From Diadema setosum (Eukaryota; Echinodermata; Echinoidea; Diadematoida; Diadematidae): a stretch of 64,000 nucleotides of DNA. Below, in pieces: positions 1 to 12,411 of the stretch. The notes below the pieces were generated by a model. It saw only the letters and a program-made list of their open reading frames with translations. It was not told the DNA's origin and did no database searches. Position 1 is the first letter of the stretch. Each line of letters starts with the position of its first letter. The position numbers and the translations under genes are program-made. The DNA is taken from positions 5,560,641-5,624,640 of the forward strand of contig NC_092705.1 of assembly GCF_964275005.1 (NCBI RefSeq), in the 5' to 3' direction.

Positions 1-65
1 TTCATAGATACATTGTATTGAGATGACGATTACCCAAACTTTTAATGTCATAGAATTTTTGTGTT

Positions 66-71
66 TTTATT
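66..71 (-). promoter_or_regulatory. Candidate poly(A) signal of the AUNIP-like gene
   Basis: AATAAA on the minus strand about 160 bases past the stop codon. It is the only canonical hexamer I see downstream of the stop inside the window. Confidence 0.5.
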
Positions 72-229
72 AGTGTAACCAGGAATGTCTTCTGCTGAAC
101 AGGATGTCAGACAATCGTTCACATCATGTCTCAAAGAAAAATACAGCTGTAATATGAATTCATACATTTGTACCTCCTGAAAATCACATCAATATGGTGT
201 ACATGTACTTGTAAGTCAACAATGTAGAA

Positions 230-3200
230 TTAATAGATCTGGGATTCTAAGAAATCATCTTCCTCTTCTCCTTCACTTAAAGAGTTGCTCCTTCCCGAGC
301 CAGAATCCACAGGATAATCCTGAATTGCACCAACTGAACTCTGCCAAGAGCCATCCTCCTTCCTTTCCCGCAGAGATGGGCCTTCTTTCCTCAATCTCTT
401 CAGCGACAGAACACCATATTCGTTCACTTCAAAGGAAAGTGAGTTTGAAGTGTATTCAGAGTTGTCCAGTGTACTGTCTGGGGGACCTGCAGAAGGTTGC
501 ATCTTGGACCTGGAATACGTGTCGCGACTATGACAAGGAGATTGAGAGTCTTTCTCTGCTGGTTTCCGGAGTTCCAGAACACCATATTCATTAACTTCAA
601 AGGCCAGCGAGTTCATGGAATGCTCAGAGTCGTAAGGAAGATTATTGCCTGCCTGTTCTAAAGAAGCCTGTGTTTTGAGCGTGAAAGTTGTATCCTCACT
701 TTCGCTACTCTGGTGGGTTTCACTGATGAGTGCACTTGAAACTTTTGACGAACTTTCCGTTGCTTTCATAGCATCAAACTTGTTCATCCCATACGCAAGG
801 GAGTCATTCATTTTGCTCTGCTGGATGGAAGCACTTCTGGCCCTATGTAGATCTTTCTCTGTCGATTTCTTGAGTTCCAGGACACCATATTCATTCACCT
901 CAAAGGATATTGAGTCCATGGAAAACTGTGAGTTATCTGTTACAGCAACTTGTTCCAAGCAAGATGATGCTTTCGGCAATGAATTTTGGTCATCATTTTT
1001 GTTTTGTTGGTTGGTAGTACTTCCTAAACTATGCAAAACTTTGGAAGATTCTCTCTCTGCAGATTTCTCGAGTGCCAGGATGCCATATTCATTTACTTCA
1101 AAGGCAAGTGAGTTCATAGAGTGATCTGGAATACTAGGAGTGTCCTCAAAATCTCTGGAAGGTGGCACTTCTGGCATGGGACTGGAGTCCTTGCATTCAC
1201 TGTTGAGCTTACGAAAAGTTTCTGCGCATTCCCGTGCTGATTTTTTGAGCTTCAGAACACCATATTCATTTACTTCAAAGGTGAGTGAGTTCATGGTAAG
1301 CTCTGAGTTGCCTGCTACCCCAAATTCCTGGCTGGCACTGAAAGATGCCTTGGGCTTTTGATCACATTTGCCCTGGTGGTACGTTGCGCTGCTTGGGTTG
1401 CGAAAGATTTTTAGGGATTCTTTCTTTGCTGACTTTTTGAGTTCCAGCACACCATATTCATTTACTTCAAAGGCAAGCGAGTTCATGTTAAACTCTGAAT
1501 TTTCTGGAACATCCTCCTGATCCACAGAGGACAATTCTTTTGGCATGAATTTTGAATTTTCAGAATTACTATTCTGTTGGGTAATGCTGCCTGGTCCATA
1601 CAAAAAATTCCCTGCAGACTTCTTCAGCCTCAGAACACCATATTCATTTACCTCAAAGGCAAAGGAGTTCATGGAAAGCTCAGAGCTCTCTGACTTGCCA
1701 CCAAGTGTGCTCATAGATGCTGATTTCTTCAATCCCAGCATGCCATGTTCATTCACTTCAAAGGCAAGTGAGCTTGGGGACAGCTGTGAGCTGTCATTCG
1801 TCTCATCTTCCTGGTTGACATTAGATGGTGCCTTGGGCATTGAGCTTTGGTCATCAAAGATGTCTTGGCAGTAGTATGAAGTAGTTCCTAACCTACACAG
1901 ATCTTTTGAGGAGCATTTCTGTGCTTGATTCTTGAGTTCCAGCACACCATACTTGTTGACTTCAAATGCAAGTGAATTCTGGGAGAGTTTTGTGCTGTTC
2001 GCTGAACTGCCTTTCTCATCAAAACAAGATGACGCCTTAGGTATTGAATCTGAGTCTTCAAAGTCACTCCCTGTTTTAGTTCTTTCAAATATACCATGTG
2101 ATGAGTCTCCATGATCTGATTTTTGCGATTCAAGAGTGCCATATTCATTCACTTCAAAGGTGGGCGAGTTGCTGAACAGCTTTGGATTGTCAGATACTGC
2201 GGAGAGGAAGTTCTCGGGCTTGGAAGAGCGAGTGCTGCCTCTAAAGATCTGACTTCCTTCAGTTTCTTCGTCCATTCTGGGTAGAGTGGATTGTGCTGTC
2301 CAGACATCATTTCGACTTTCCCCAGTAGCGCCAGGTTTGCATTTCGGCGTTAAATTTTCTCGTAAATCTATATCTTCTGCACAATGAGCCACATCAATTT
2401 TCTCTTTTTCTGTCTTTGTACTGTGGCACTGCTTGTTAGTGCGCTCTGCTATGAAGTCATCACTGTTATGACGAGACGACCAGAAGCCTGAATCCTGCTT
2501 GACGCCATCTTCCTCCTTGATGCACTTTGAATTACGTGTATTTCTGTCTCTAATCCGCACCAAAGTGGCATCCCTGGAAGTTCTCTCTGTGAGCAAATCA
2601 TTACTGGCAATGGTTGTGCCTGTCCTGGTGGAGCTGTCTAGCAGAGATACGTCAAATGAGTTTCCTTTATCAGCAAGTAAGTTTCCAGCACTATTTTCAT
2701 CCTGGGCCTTGGGTGTGGTCCTTGAAGAACATGACACTGCTGCTGCTTGGTTCTCTTTACCTTTTCCTGTGTGGAAAGAATATCAGGGAAGTCCTCTTCA
2801 AAGTCTAGGAAGAAAAGCCTTGCTTTATGGTGCTTGCACACAAATCAAGAATGATCTAGTCTGAGGTTTCAATGAAATTTATGTCCAGCATGTTTCTGTT
2901 ATACAATATATTCCAATTGAAGACCCTCATCAATTGTTAATTCCTGATATTGTTATTGTGGTAACAAGAAAAATGCATGATTACACATGGCCAGCAAGAA
3001 ACATGCTGCAAATACACAAAAAGTTATGTAACCTGTAAACCAGTGCCTAACACAAGTTAAAAATTGATAAGAGCTGTTCTTAGAGAGGATTTTGAAAGGA
3101 TTGGAAATAGATGTAAACTTGTGACCTCTCATCCATTCATATAGTTAACCTTGCTTCAGTCAATCTCGCTTAAATCAAAGGTCTTTTCAAATCCTCTTCT

Positions 3201-4581
3201 CTTAATTATTCTACTGATTTTAATTCCTCATACATGTAAGTTGAATTTTCTTGAAGTTGAAGCTACTTTATCAATCCAAATAGATTTGACTTATAGGCAA
3301 GGTTGACTGTACATTACCAGTACACTGATTTGTGCATTTATCAAGAGTGTGGGCACACATTATGGTTCATCTGCTAGTACTTACCTGTTTGATGACCAAA
3401 GAATTGCTGGATGTTGGTCTGTTTGGTGCCAACCTTGATGGGTTGAGAGGACAGCGTGAAGTTGGTGATGTTGGAAATGGGGCGGTGGAGCAGTATTCTC
3501 TGCCGTTTGTTGGCTGGTATCTGTATGGAATCATACAAGATAAGATTAAGGGTAGAAATTTGAAACTGAACAAAACAAAATCAAAATACAGTGTATGGAG
3601 GTACTGTAAAAAATAGCTTTAGAGAGTTTCTACTCAGATTGGTGTGGAGGATGACTCACAGGCAGTGATAACCACCCCACAATGATTTACGAGATTCAAA
3701 AAGAGTGGTACACTGGGCAATACTTATGCCGTACACCACACAGATGATTTATATTCCCACACATATGGTACAGATGTAACACAGATACACATACACACAC
3801 ACACAGACATACATGCTAACAAACACACACATAGACACACACATGTCTGACTGGCACACATAAAAAAAAATGGAGCTCTAAAATTTGATCCTTTCTTTTT
3901 AAGCACATCACTACATTAAAGAAAATGGCATACATTTGTAGTGATCTGAAGTACTGGTACAGGTGTACTTGAAAAATATATATTTAGTAAACAACACTTG
4001 CAATAGTAATACATGTATCACTCTGCCACAGCTACCCACATGTACTATTCTCTTTCTCTGTCTCACACACAAAACTCCTAGGACTACTTACTCTTACCTT
4101 GTGTAAAGGAATAACTTGCATGATTTTCATTCAATTTGCACAAATTACCAACCATCGGTAGTTTGCAACATGCCAGTATGGTGCTTCGGTATTTTGTATG
4201 CAATTAATAAATTCTTGTTATAGATAAATCTATACAATGTATGTACATGTACACCATGTGTACAAACCCCACTACACAAACTGTATGACAAAGATGTAGA
4301 TGAAGTGCAAGAGTTGGATTGATCATGAGTTATGTACATTGATTCACAGCCCCATTGAAAACAGCTTTTGCTGAATGGGCATTTTTATCCGTGGTAAAAT
4401 AAAATGAATGGAATGAAATGATCACTCTATTCTATACATATGTGGGCCAGGCTCAGTGTAAACTAAACACACTAAGCCTTTTATCAGTATAACTCACCTG
4501 TGCTTTCCTATTTGTGGTGGTAAGCCATACATCACACTGCTCCTGAGTGTGTACCACAGGTTGATTCTTCCTCTTCTTCAT
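230..4581 (-). CDS. AUNIP: AUNIP-like protein (aurora A/ninein-interacting protein homologue) with tenfold motif expansion, 3 coding exons
   Basis: Coding exons on the minus strand are 4581-4498, 3520-3385 and 2766-230, joined in phases 0 and 1, giving 918 residues and a TAA stop. Exon 1 begins MKKRKNQPVV and holds CDVWL (residues 16-20). Exon 2 holds QTNIQQFF (62-69), which fits the PCNA-interaction consensus QxxhxxFF. Exon 3 is Ser-rich, low-complexity and carries ten copies of a motif with core FEVNEYGVL. From memory, human AUNIP has CGVWL near its start, a QxxIxxFF segment (QRSIASFF) and two C-terminal motifs of the type FTxDSxGxxVI, so order and content agree. AUNIP is known to act at spindle poles with Aurora A and at DNA breaks with CtIP. 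The ATG lies inside an exon that stays open to its acceptor at 4593, so translation could start in an undetected upstream exon. Assignment is by motif order only; no search was possible. Confidence 0.75.
391..2172 (-). repeat. Ten-copy protein repeat in the AUNIP-like last exon
   Basis: The core x-S-[LFIP]-x-F-E-V-N-[EK]-[YH]-G-[VIMT]-L-x-L-[KE]-[KN]-[SP] occurs ten times. FEVN is invariant and E-Y-G is nearly so. Unit spacing varies from about 100 to 210 bp, with a second weaker element (PKAS/PKEL-type) in many spacers. An eleventh, degenerate copy lies near 763-820 (SLAYGMNKFDAM). Conserved cores within diverged spacers suggest selection on the motif rather than a young satellite. Confidence 0.9.
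2767..4497 (-). other. Introns of the AUNIP-like gene
   Basis: Two introns (2767-3384 and 3521-4497) flank exon 2. The upstream one holds an impure CA repeat at about 3787-3845. I see nothing else in either. Confidence 0.6.
3385..3520 (-). other. AUNIP: AUNIP-like gene, exon 2 with PIP-box-like motif
   Basis: Acceptor ATACAG/ATACC at 3520 and donor ACAG/GTAAGT at 3385. The 136-nt exon encodes a basic stretch (KRQR) followed by GTKQTNIQQFFGHQT. It ends with one base of a Gly codon, completed by GA at the start of exon 3. Confidence 0.8.
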
Positions 4582-4593
4582 CCCACCTTTGGT
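4498..4593 (-). other. AUNIP: AUNIP-like gene, first recognised exon
   Basis: A pyrimidine-rich acceptor ends at CAG (4596-4594) and the donor CAG/GTGAGT is at 4498. The ATG at 4581-4579 follows ACC AAA GGT GGG in the same frame, so the start may be here or in an upstream exon. The exon ends in phase 0 after RKAQ. Confidence 0.75.
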
Positions 4594-5139
4594 CTGTGTG
4601 GGGAAACAGACACAATCACACATTCATATTGTATGCAAAGTTATTCAATTTTCTAGTAAACACTATAAAGTTGTTAGTGTTTTAGAATACATGCTTATGT
4701 CAAACACAGATAAATTTCATTTCTAGATCGGCAATCTGTGCAGCCATTTGCAAATGCATGTGTTAATTGTTACATTGTATACTAAAGACTTTTTTATGTT
4801 CCCCTCCCCATCTTAAATTTTGTCATACCAATCTACACCACCCTACCCTCCTTGTTAGCTTACACACGAATCATTTTAGACACACTGACACACATTTGGC
4901 AAGTGGTGGCATCTTATTGTTCCCCTTTCTATCAATACCTACCTCTCTCTCTGCTCTGTATACGACTAGGGTGTCTGGAGTATTTTTGTAACTTTTGAAA
5001 TTCTGTGAGAAACGAATTGTGAATCATTTCATATGAAAGAGAATTACATCATTAAGACATATTTCAAATTTCATGGCGAAATGATGTTTCTATCTTGAGA
5101 AATTTAACTTTGAAATCACAGCAATATCACCCCCTTTTT

Positions 5140-5560
5140 CTACGAGCACGCATCAAAATGTGACCCAAATCATGTTTGCAAACAACGCCGAAAAGCTGCA
5201 TTCGCGTGTGGATCTCCAGCGATCAGATAATGAGCGTACATAACAGCGGTTAGAAAATACGCGTAACAAGCGAAGAAGCCACTCCCCCTATGTGTTGTCA
5301 TACCCTGTGTGCGCTGCGTGCGTACGTACGTGCTCGGTATTCAGTTTACATTCGATTCACATGTACCGTATTGAGCGCCCTACAACACGTACGAACCCCG
5401 CGTATGTATGCAGGCGCAGCTAGCTAGCAGCGGCTAGGCAGCTAGCCCCGCCGCGCCGCCGGTAAAATTCGGGAAGCCGAGCGGAGAGCATCGCGATTGT
5501 AAGCCAGGGCAGCCGGCATGGCGAGCATGGTTCGAAGAAATATGCAGTCAATTGTCGAGA
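5140..5560. promoter_or_regulatory. CpG-rich block, possible promoter of the AUNIP-like gene
   Basis: CpG density is far above the surrounding AT-rich sequence, including GCGTGCGTACGTACG and CCGCCGCGCCGCCGG. It lies about 0.6-1 kb upstream of the first recognised AUNIP exon, where a non-coding first exon would fit. I could not define a transcription start or donor. Further CpG-rich patches lie at about 6000-6320 and 7380-7560. Confidence 0.35.
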
Positions 5561-7655
5561 GCAGGTGCACGCAGCTCGCGTGAAATGTACAAGCTACAAC
5601 CTCTACAGCCACAGGCTTGGAAATGATGCCACATTACCACTATTCGTACATGCAAAAATGGCCAAATAAGAGTCTTCTGAAATCTTTTGCACACCCTTTT
5701 TGTCGATCGGGTGTTCGTATTGTGATACACCGCTGCCGCTACCACCACAGTAACGTTAGTTAGTTAAGCCTAAGGCCTACTTCGTTCGCACTTTCTTAAG
5801 CGGACATGATTGATTGTATTCACAACCGACTTCTCGGCTTAGTGCCAGTGACTCGAGCATCGCGAGTGCACTTTCGAAATATAAATGAACAACGATAAGA
5901 TCATAACCAATCCACAAGTAAACTAGTAATAGTAGACAGAAATTTAGTAGAGTCTGGTTGTTTTGCAAGACGTACGTGATTTGTGAGCGTGACTGTATCC
6001 GATATGTACAGTACTGTATACAGAGTGCTGCTATATGTGTGATGCGTGTTGTAGGAGCTATCGCAAGCGACAGCCCAGTTTCCTGCCTCGTGAGATGCAC
6101 ATCATACACAACACATACACACACACACACGTAGTGACACACACACACAGAGGTAGCTCTTTGCTGGCAGCATCAGTATTCTGGCGTGCGCCGCATGCAC
6201 ACGCGATCCCCACACACCGCAGATGAGGCCATGTGGCCGGTGGTAGACGGCGCGCGATGCGTAATCAAATTTACATATGCATTAGCCCCTTCGCGCGAAG
6301 TTGCTATGGATTCTTGCATACGAAGCCCCGCCTAAAACGTTCGCTGTGACCCAAAAATTATTGCAAGGGGTATCTTCAAGGCGATATCCCCACACCTAGG
6401 CGTGGAGCTAGCGAAAAACTAGCCACACCATCGGATTCAGCATATCCTCAACTACTAGCATGTGTTGGGGCGATGCAAATACCGAAGCAGACGCTGAGAT
6501 ATGGGGATAGATGTGCTTCTATCGATGTTTACATCAATTTATCGTCGGATTCATGAACCGCCCCTCTGATAGAGTATGGAGCAAAACTTCCTCTTTCATA
6601 TGATACCAAATTTGTCAGGATTCGTTAATGGCATGGTCTGGGGATTTGGCAATAAAGGCGAAATTTGGCACAAAAATGTTTGGTCAAAACAGCGTAGGCG
6701 CGCGGCTCCATTGCGTTCTATGGGACTTGCGTGTTATTAGATAGGGGCGCGTTTTGGTCGAGGGTTAGCAGTGCGCGATCAGACACCCTAATACGACCCA
6801 CTGCCTCCGATACATTCTTAAAATTCACCTTAGCTTAGACCTTACCTCACAGCTAGCTTGATGCGGATAACTGCTGATCTCCGAATACCGGAGGAAGAAT
6901 AACCAAGAAGAAGAAGGTGGAGTATGGGGGGGGGGGGGGGGGGGGAGGAGGTGACATACATACGCATACGGAGTCGGAGGTCTTGCCAAGGCCCAAGCCC
7001 AAACCCAAGGCAAGGGCAAGGTATGCGACTGTAGATTCTAGTTGCACTTCACTTCTATCTGGCTCATATCTAGTTGTACCCGTGGCACAAACTAACACAC
7101 ACGCACACACAAACAGGCAGACATGCAAATCTAATCTGCAAGAATCTCCAGAATCTTCGGGATCGATACACTGCATATTAATAGGGTAGAACATTAAAAA
7201 GACTGGTTCCAACATAAAATTACATGCACGGGACTAACCTTACTTTCCTGGAAATTTGGAGCGATTTGACTGACCTGCCTATGACTTAAAGATTTGAAAA
7301 ATCTCTATGTAAACTTATACCCAGTCGCAATACACTCTTAACTTACCTTGCAATCACGCAGGACATAAATTGAGCTTCATTTTGGGTTAGATGCGGCCGA
7401 CAAAGCAATTCTTGTCCTGTTACGCTTTGAGCTCAAGCTGTGTTTATCTTACGTAAACGCCGCCGACACAATTCATCAGCTGGGACCGCTACAGTTTGAC
7501 TTTCCCGCGCCGCCGCGCCGCGCGAGTAGACACCGCGCAGACCCAGCGCCGTGGTGGTGGAGAGCAGCAACAAAAATAATCACACTGCACTGCACGATAA
7601 CGCTCAACTACCCTGTATCAACAAAACGGATTTTATACTCTGTAGACCTTCATGA

Positions 7656-7682
7656 TATCAGGGAGGTGGACACCTCCCTGAT
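7656..7682. repeat. Perfect 12-bp hairpin
   Basis: ATCAGGGAGGTG and its exact complement are separated by two bases (GA). No coding or element context was recognised. Confidence 0.6.
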
Positions 7683-7827
7683 GATATAATACCGTACTTT
7701 TCATTACAGTCGAATTGAAACTTCTGTTCTTATCAGCTTGACCATTATGGAAATACTTTTCTATTGCAGTTTTTTTTTCTTCCTTTTCCACCTTCAATTT
7801 TTCCCTGTATTTCCCTCCTTCTCTTCA

Positions 7828-7897
7828 CCTCTATCTACCTATGTATCTATCTGTCTTTCTATCTGTCTATCTATCTATCTGTCTATCTATCTGTCTT

Positions 7898-7936
<39 letters not shown>

Positions 7937-8002
7937 CTCTACCTATCTATCTATCTATCTATCTATCTATATGTCTATCTATCTATCTGTCTATATATGT
8001 AG

Positions 8003-8033
<31 letters not shown>

Positions 8034-8160
8034 CCTATATCTATCTATCTTTATCTCATTCCCCCTTTCTCTCTCTTGTTCGGTATATATCTCTATCTAT
8101 CTAATTATCTATCTATATTTATATATTGTATAATTATACCTATATCTATCCATCTTTATC
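7828..8160. repeat. TATC/TCTG microsatellite
   Basis: Long imperfect (TATC)n with TCTG variants and an (AT)n core near 8003-8021. The Tyr/Leu/Ser/Ile-rich open frames across it are repeat translations. Confidence 0.95.
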
Positions 8161-9282
8161 TCTCTGTCCGATAATCATTCCCTCTCTTCCTCTCCTCTTT
8201 CTCTCTCTCTTTCTCACTCTCCTATCGTTATTTCTCATGATCTCTCTCTCTCTCTCTTCTCCCTCTACAAAAGTTTGTGTTTGTTTCAAATAATATATTG
8301 CTTAATTCACGTATAGATATAATCACTTATTTTACAATATACTGTTCTCCGTATAGTTTTCTTCCCCATCAAAGTTTTTTTCCGTTATGGTTATCACCCA
8401 CCATACAGTGAAAAAAAAAAAGCTCACACACACACACACACACACAATATACAACACAAATAAAACTGAGAAGTAATCGTCGTATCATAATGTATTATTT
8501 ACAGTGTCTGGCCATCAATTTTTAGTGTATGGACATTGATCGATGGATGGAACTCAAGTTATAAATGTCAATGTTAAACACATCATTATAAGCTTTATAC
8601 AATGTCGTTAGTGTTATGTACAAAAATAACTCGATGTACGACCCAGTGGACAGTATCACAACGGCAAACAAGACAAAACCAACCATATCAAACATACGTG
8701 TTTTAAAGTGAAACAAGAATCAAAGTCAATTGCCGATATATTTTCATCACCAGGATGTATGGCTTTTGTTGAACGTTCTCATCACATAAAATTTTCCCTC
8801 ATTTCGTTTGTTTGTTTGTTTACTGAATTCTCTCTTTCTTCTTTGTTTTTCAGCTTGCAAACAACGAATACAGCCTGATTCAAATTTCACACTGCCCATC
8901 ACGAACGCAGCACAATCCGTCATGATGTTTTAATTTGAATTGCCTATAAAAACTGATTGTTCCATAAAAGTTACTCCCCTTTGTTTGATTTGATGCGATT
9001 ACCGCAGCCACTGCTATAGAGACAAATAATTTGTCAAAATGTTTGTTGCGAAATGCTTTAAATCTTTATGATAAATTTTAGCAGTTTGTCGAGAGTTTGG
9101 GACTAAGCATGATACATAGGAACGACTGGAAAGAAAAGACTATATTATGTGACACAGCAAAGTGACCGTTACACATCAGAATACTGAATGGTGACGCATA
9201 TACTCATCCTTTGCATCTTCACTTGACTTGCAATGATAGCAACACAATAATTCGTATAACAATGTACCGGACAATCAGGGGG

Positions 9283-9446
9283 GTGTTTCATCAACGTTTG
9301 TCAGCGCTGACAAGTTGTCAGCCTGACAATTTCAGCAAAATCCTTGGTTTTGATTGGCTGAGATGCTCTGGTCACTGACTGTTACTATGGTGATTGTCAG
9401 CGATGACAACTTTTTGCGCTGACAAACGTTGATGAAACACCCCCAG
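9283..9446. mobile_element. Short foldback MITE
   Basis: The ends GGGTGTTTCATCAACGTTTG and its complement (CAAACGTTGATGAAACACCC) form terminal inverted repeats of about 28 bp, extended by further TGTCAGCGCTGACAA-type palindromes inside. No clear target duplication is seen, so the superfamily is left open. Confidence 0.65.
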
Positions 9447-10273
9447 ATTTCGTTGTTTTCTACTGTTGTGTAATAATAATGGTATATGTTATTACTTGTT
9501 ATCACAGTGCAGAGAACATCAAAAAGCAGTCTGTCATGCAACAAGACATTGTCGGTAAAGTAGAGATGATAATAACAACTAATTACTTTACAGTTGCGAT
9601 CTTCTTTTTCAGGTATCAAAGGTTACCTTCCAAGTCAAAATCAAATTGCGGATTTACATGCTTCTAGTATAAGTGCCTGTAAATTGACTTTGTATGACTT
9701 ATTTTACAAGATTAATGGTTACTCAGTGTGAATGAGTACTGCAATAGACATCCCAAACGGATAAACCATCCACGATGTCTCGATAATCAATATAATGATG
9801 CCACTTGGAATACAATAGCTGTAGTCCAAAACTTTACAAGGTTCTCAGATAAGAATTCCATTAGAAAAAAAAAAAATTGTCAAATTTTATATCAAATAAA
9901 GAATATTGCATGCAGACTCTAGTTGGCTCATATCATCCGTGGCGGGCGTGAAATTAAATTATTATAATATTTTTATCATTTTCAGTAGGGAGGCCGCAGA
10001 ACACTACTTTTGCTTAATAATGGCGGAGTGTGGTTCTAGCGGTCAGTCTTATTTCTAGTGGATCTCCTGGCGGGATCTCGGGGAAACGTCGGGAGAAATG
10101 AAGAGATTGGGGTAAAACCACAACAAAAAATACAAATAAGCTTATTTTCGAAGGGTAATTATATTATAATATAAGGTAAACTGTTCCCAATATCAAGACT
10201 TTTTTTTTTTTTAAATTCCAAATGTTTATTGTTCTTGGTTTTGCCAAGAGAGAGAAAGAGAAGAGAGAGAGTG

Positions 10274-10276
<3 letters not shown>

Positions 10277-10320
<44 letters not shown>

Positions 10321-10370
10321 GTGGGGGCAGACCAGACCCGCAGCCTCCCCCCCCCCCCCCCCCCCCCTCC
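10277..10370. repeat. GT repeat followed by a C run
   Basis: About 20 GT units, then a run of roughly 17 C at 10350-10366. Several spurious frames (Cys/Val-rich or Pro-rich) arise here. Confidence 0.95.
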
Positions 10371-12275
10371 TTCCCCTTCCCCAAGCACAACCTCCTCCCC
10401 TTGACATCACAGCTCGGCCCATCCGCCATGATGGTTTGTTAGTCTTTAATCATAATATTAACGGTTAGATTTCACAAACATGACAAACGTACGCTATTTC
10501 TTCGTCGGTATGTTAATCGTAATGTACATGATTCCCTGCGAGTGCTTATAATGTCTCAACAATTCCTACGTTCAAAACTTACAACATCCATGCATTTACA
10601 AATACAAATACTCGAACATTTTCACCGCACCTCAAAGATAATTATTCACCATCTTGTCTCGAAGCGTCATATGCCTACTATCGTATACGGAAATAATGAA
10701 ATATACGCAAAAGTTTATTTTCTATGTACAAAAAAAAAAAAAGAGAGATGGTGCATGACAGCATGATGATGCAAAAGTGTACAATGTGAAAGCGCATAAT
10801 AACGGTTGTGATAAAAGTAGCATTTTTTCAGCATTTTGTTACAGCACAGAATACATGTATGTTGTATACGGTGACGTCCTTCAGTTGAGGCTTTGAAGTG
10901 ATGTCGGAAAATACAGCGTCTATTATGTTGCTTTGACCATAACGATAAATCAAGGATTACTGGCAAAAAAGACACTTTATTCGAATGAAAAACATATCTT
11001 TCAATAACTATACAGAAATATATTGTTCACAATATGAGAACAATCGATTCAGAAAAATGGATCATATTTTGATTTTTCCCCTCTCATTAGGCCTAATACG
11101 TGCTCAACAGTGGATGACGATGATCTACAACAGTCTACAGATGTACCAAAATTCGTTGCTCTTAAAAAAAAAAAAAGGTAATTCCATCAATCCAATCACA
11201 CAGAACAAAACCTGAATGTAACTGTAATTTACTGGTAGCATCATGTAGGTCCATCGTAGGATCAACATCTTACAAGCAATAACTTGGTATCCACTCCCAA
11301 TGTAGTATGATTATAATAAAAGTATTCAAATGCTTCATCATAATTTTGCGCCAGTGTTACATTCTTTCAACTAGAATCTTGTAGACCAACATGCACAGAA
11401 AGGATCAAGTTTATACATTTACTCTCTAAAAGTGTCTCGGGATGATTTAAGAGGTAGTGGCAATAATACGTAAAGTGGAGCTGCTCCTTGCTGTTTCGCT
11501 GCTCCCGTCTGCAGACGATCCACGATCCACACTCATGTTGCGTTGATGAAGGTATTCCAGTCTGCTCAGAAAATGCATAACGCTTGATTTGGTCATCAGA
11601 CATCAGCGAAAACCATTGTTTTGTATTTTCACGGACTTGACCCGATTTGGTGATAAAATATATTGCAATCCATTGGTATCTCTAGATAGTGCAAAATAAA
11701 AGATATGATTATTGATTCATTTTCAAGATTTAGGACATTTCTCCACTTTGGAATCGTGTACACTGAGCAAAATAAAGGAGTCAATGACTTACAATGATTT
11801 TAATCATTGATTTCGATTTCCTAATCACATAAATGTTTTATATGCTTTCTTTGGTCCTACAGCCTGATTAATCATTTTCCTTATTTTACGCCTTTCAATC
11901 TTACCCAGACTTAGTAATACCAGATTTCTCTGTCTATAGACTCCATTGCTTCGTTCTTGTGCGTGCTCAAGGACCCCCATTTAAGCCCTTCATAATTACA
12001 ATGACGTCTACAATCATTGGTAATCAACACTCGTTTGTTTTCTGTTTTTTTTTTAACATTAAAAAAGTCATAATCATTTGTTTTATCTCTTTAATTATAA
12101 TACGTACCTCCCACTGAGCAAAAACTCATCTTAATGAACTTTTCCCTCGATCCGCAAGCATGTATGATAATGCACTATACACACTGTACCTATACGATTT
12201 TCTTGCGAAGTTCTACAAAAGTATATTATATATATTGGCCCCGAACAATAAAATGTAGACAGTATGGAGTGGAAC

Positions 12276-12411
12276 TTATGTGAGCTTGATCATTCCGAAA
12301 TACGTGGAAGAAGGGCGCATGTCGACTGTTCGTGAGGGGTATGACGACACAATGCCCACGTGATCTCCGCCATCCAATTGAATCACGCCGCTGGACTGAC
12401 AAGAGCCGAAT
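12276..12411 (-). other. EDA: EDA-like gene, last exon (end of TNF domain)
   Basis: Acceptor CGAACTAG/ at 12411, TAA at 12278-12276. Encodes [20 protein letters not shown] and ends [10 protein letters not shown]. Second conserved Cys (355) and the FFGAxRL-type terminal strand. Confidence 0.9.

Larger units (their letters stand above)
4594..12275. other. Intergenic region between the AUNIP-like and EDA-like genes
   Basis: No convincing exon was found on either strand. It holds CpG-rich patches, a G run at about 6927-6945, a perfect hairpin at 7656-7682, a TATC microsatellite, a foldback MITE near 9280-9446, a GT repeat and a C run. The part just below 12276 should include the 3' UTR of the EDA-like gene. 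An AATAAA hexamer on the minus strand near 10975-10980 is one possible end. Confidence 0.5.

Noticed and set aside
230..2737. Single-exon 835-residue protein starting at 2737
   Set aside because: The first codon is GTG, not ATG. The frame continues upstream to a good acceptor at 2766 and joins two further exons in phase.
325..2864. Plus-strand frames with repeated PYSFTSK-type peptides
   Set aside because: They are the antisense of the repeated motif in the AUNIP-like exon.
7738..8174. Hydrophobic Tyr/Leu/Ser/Ile-rich proteins
   Set aside because: Translations of the TATC microsatellite. The same applies to the frames at 62777-63347.
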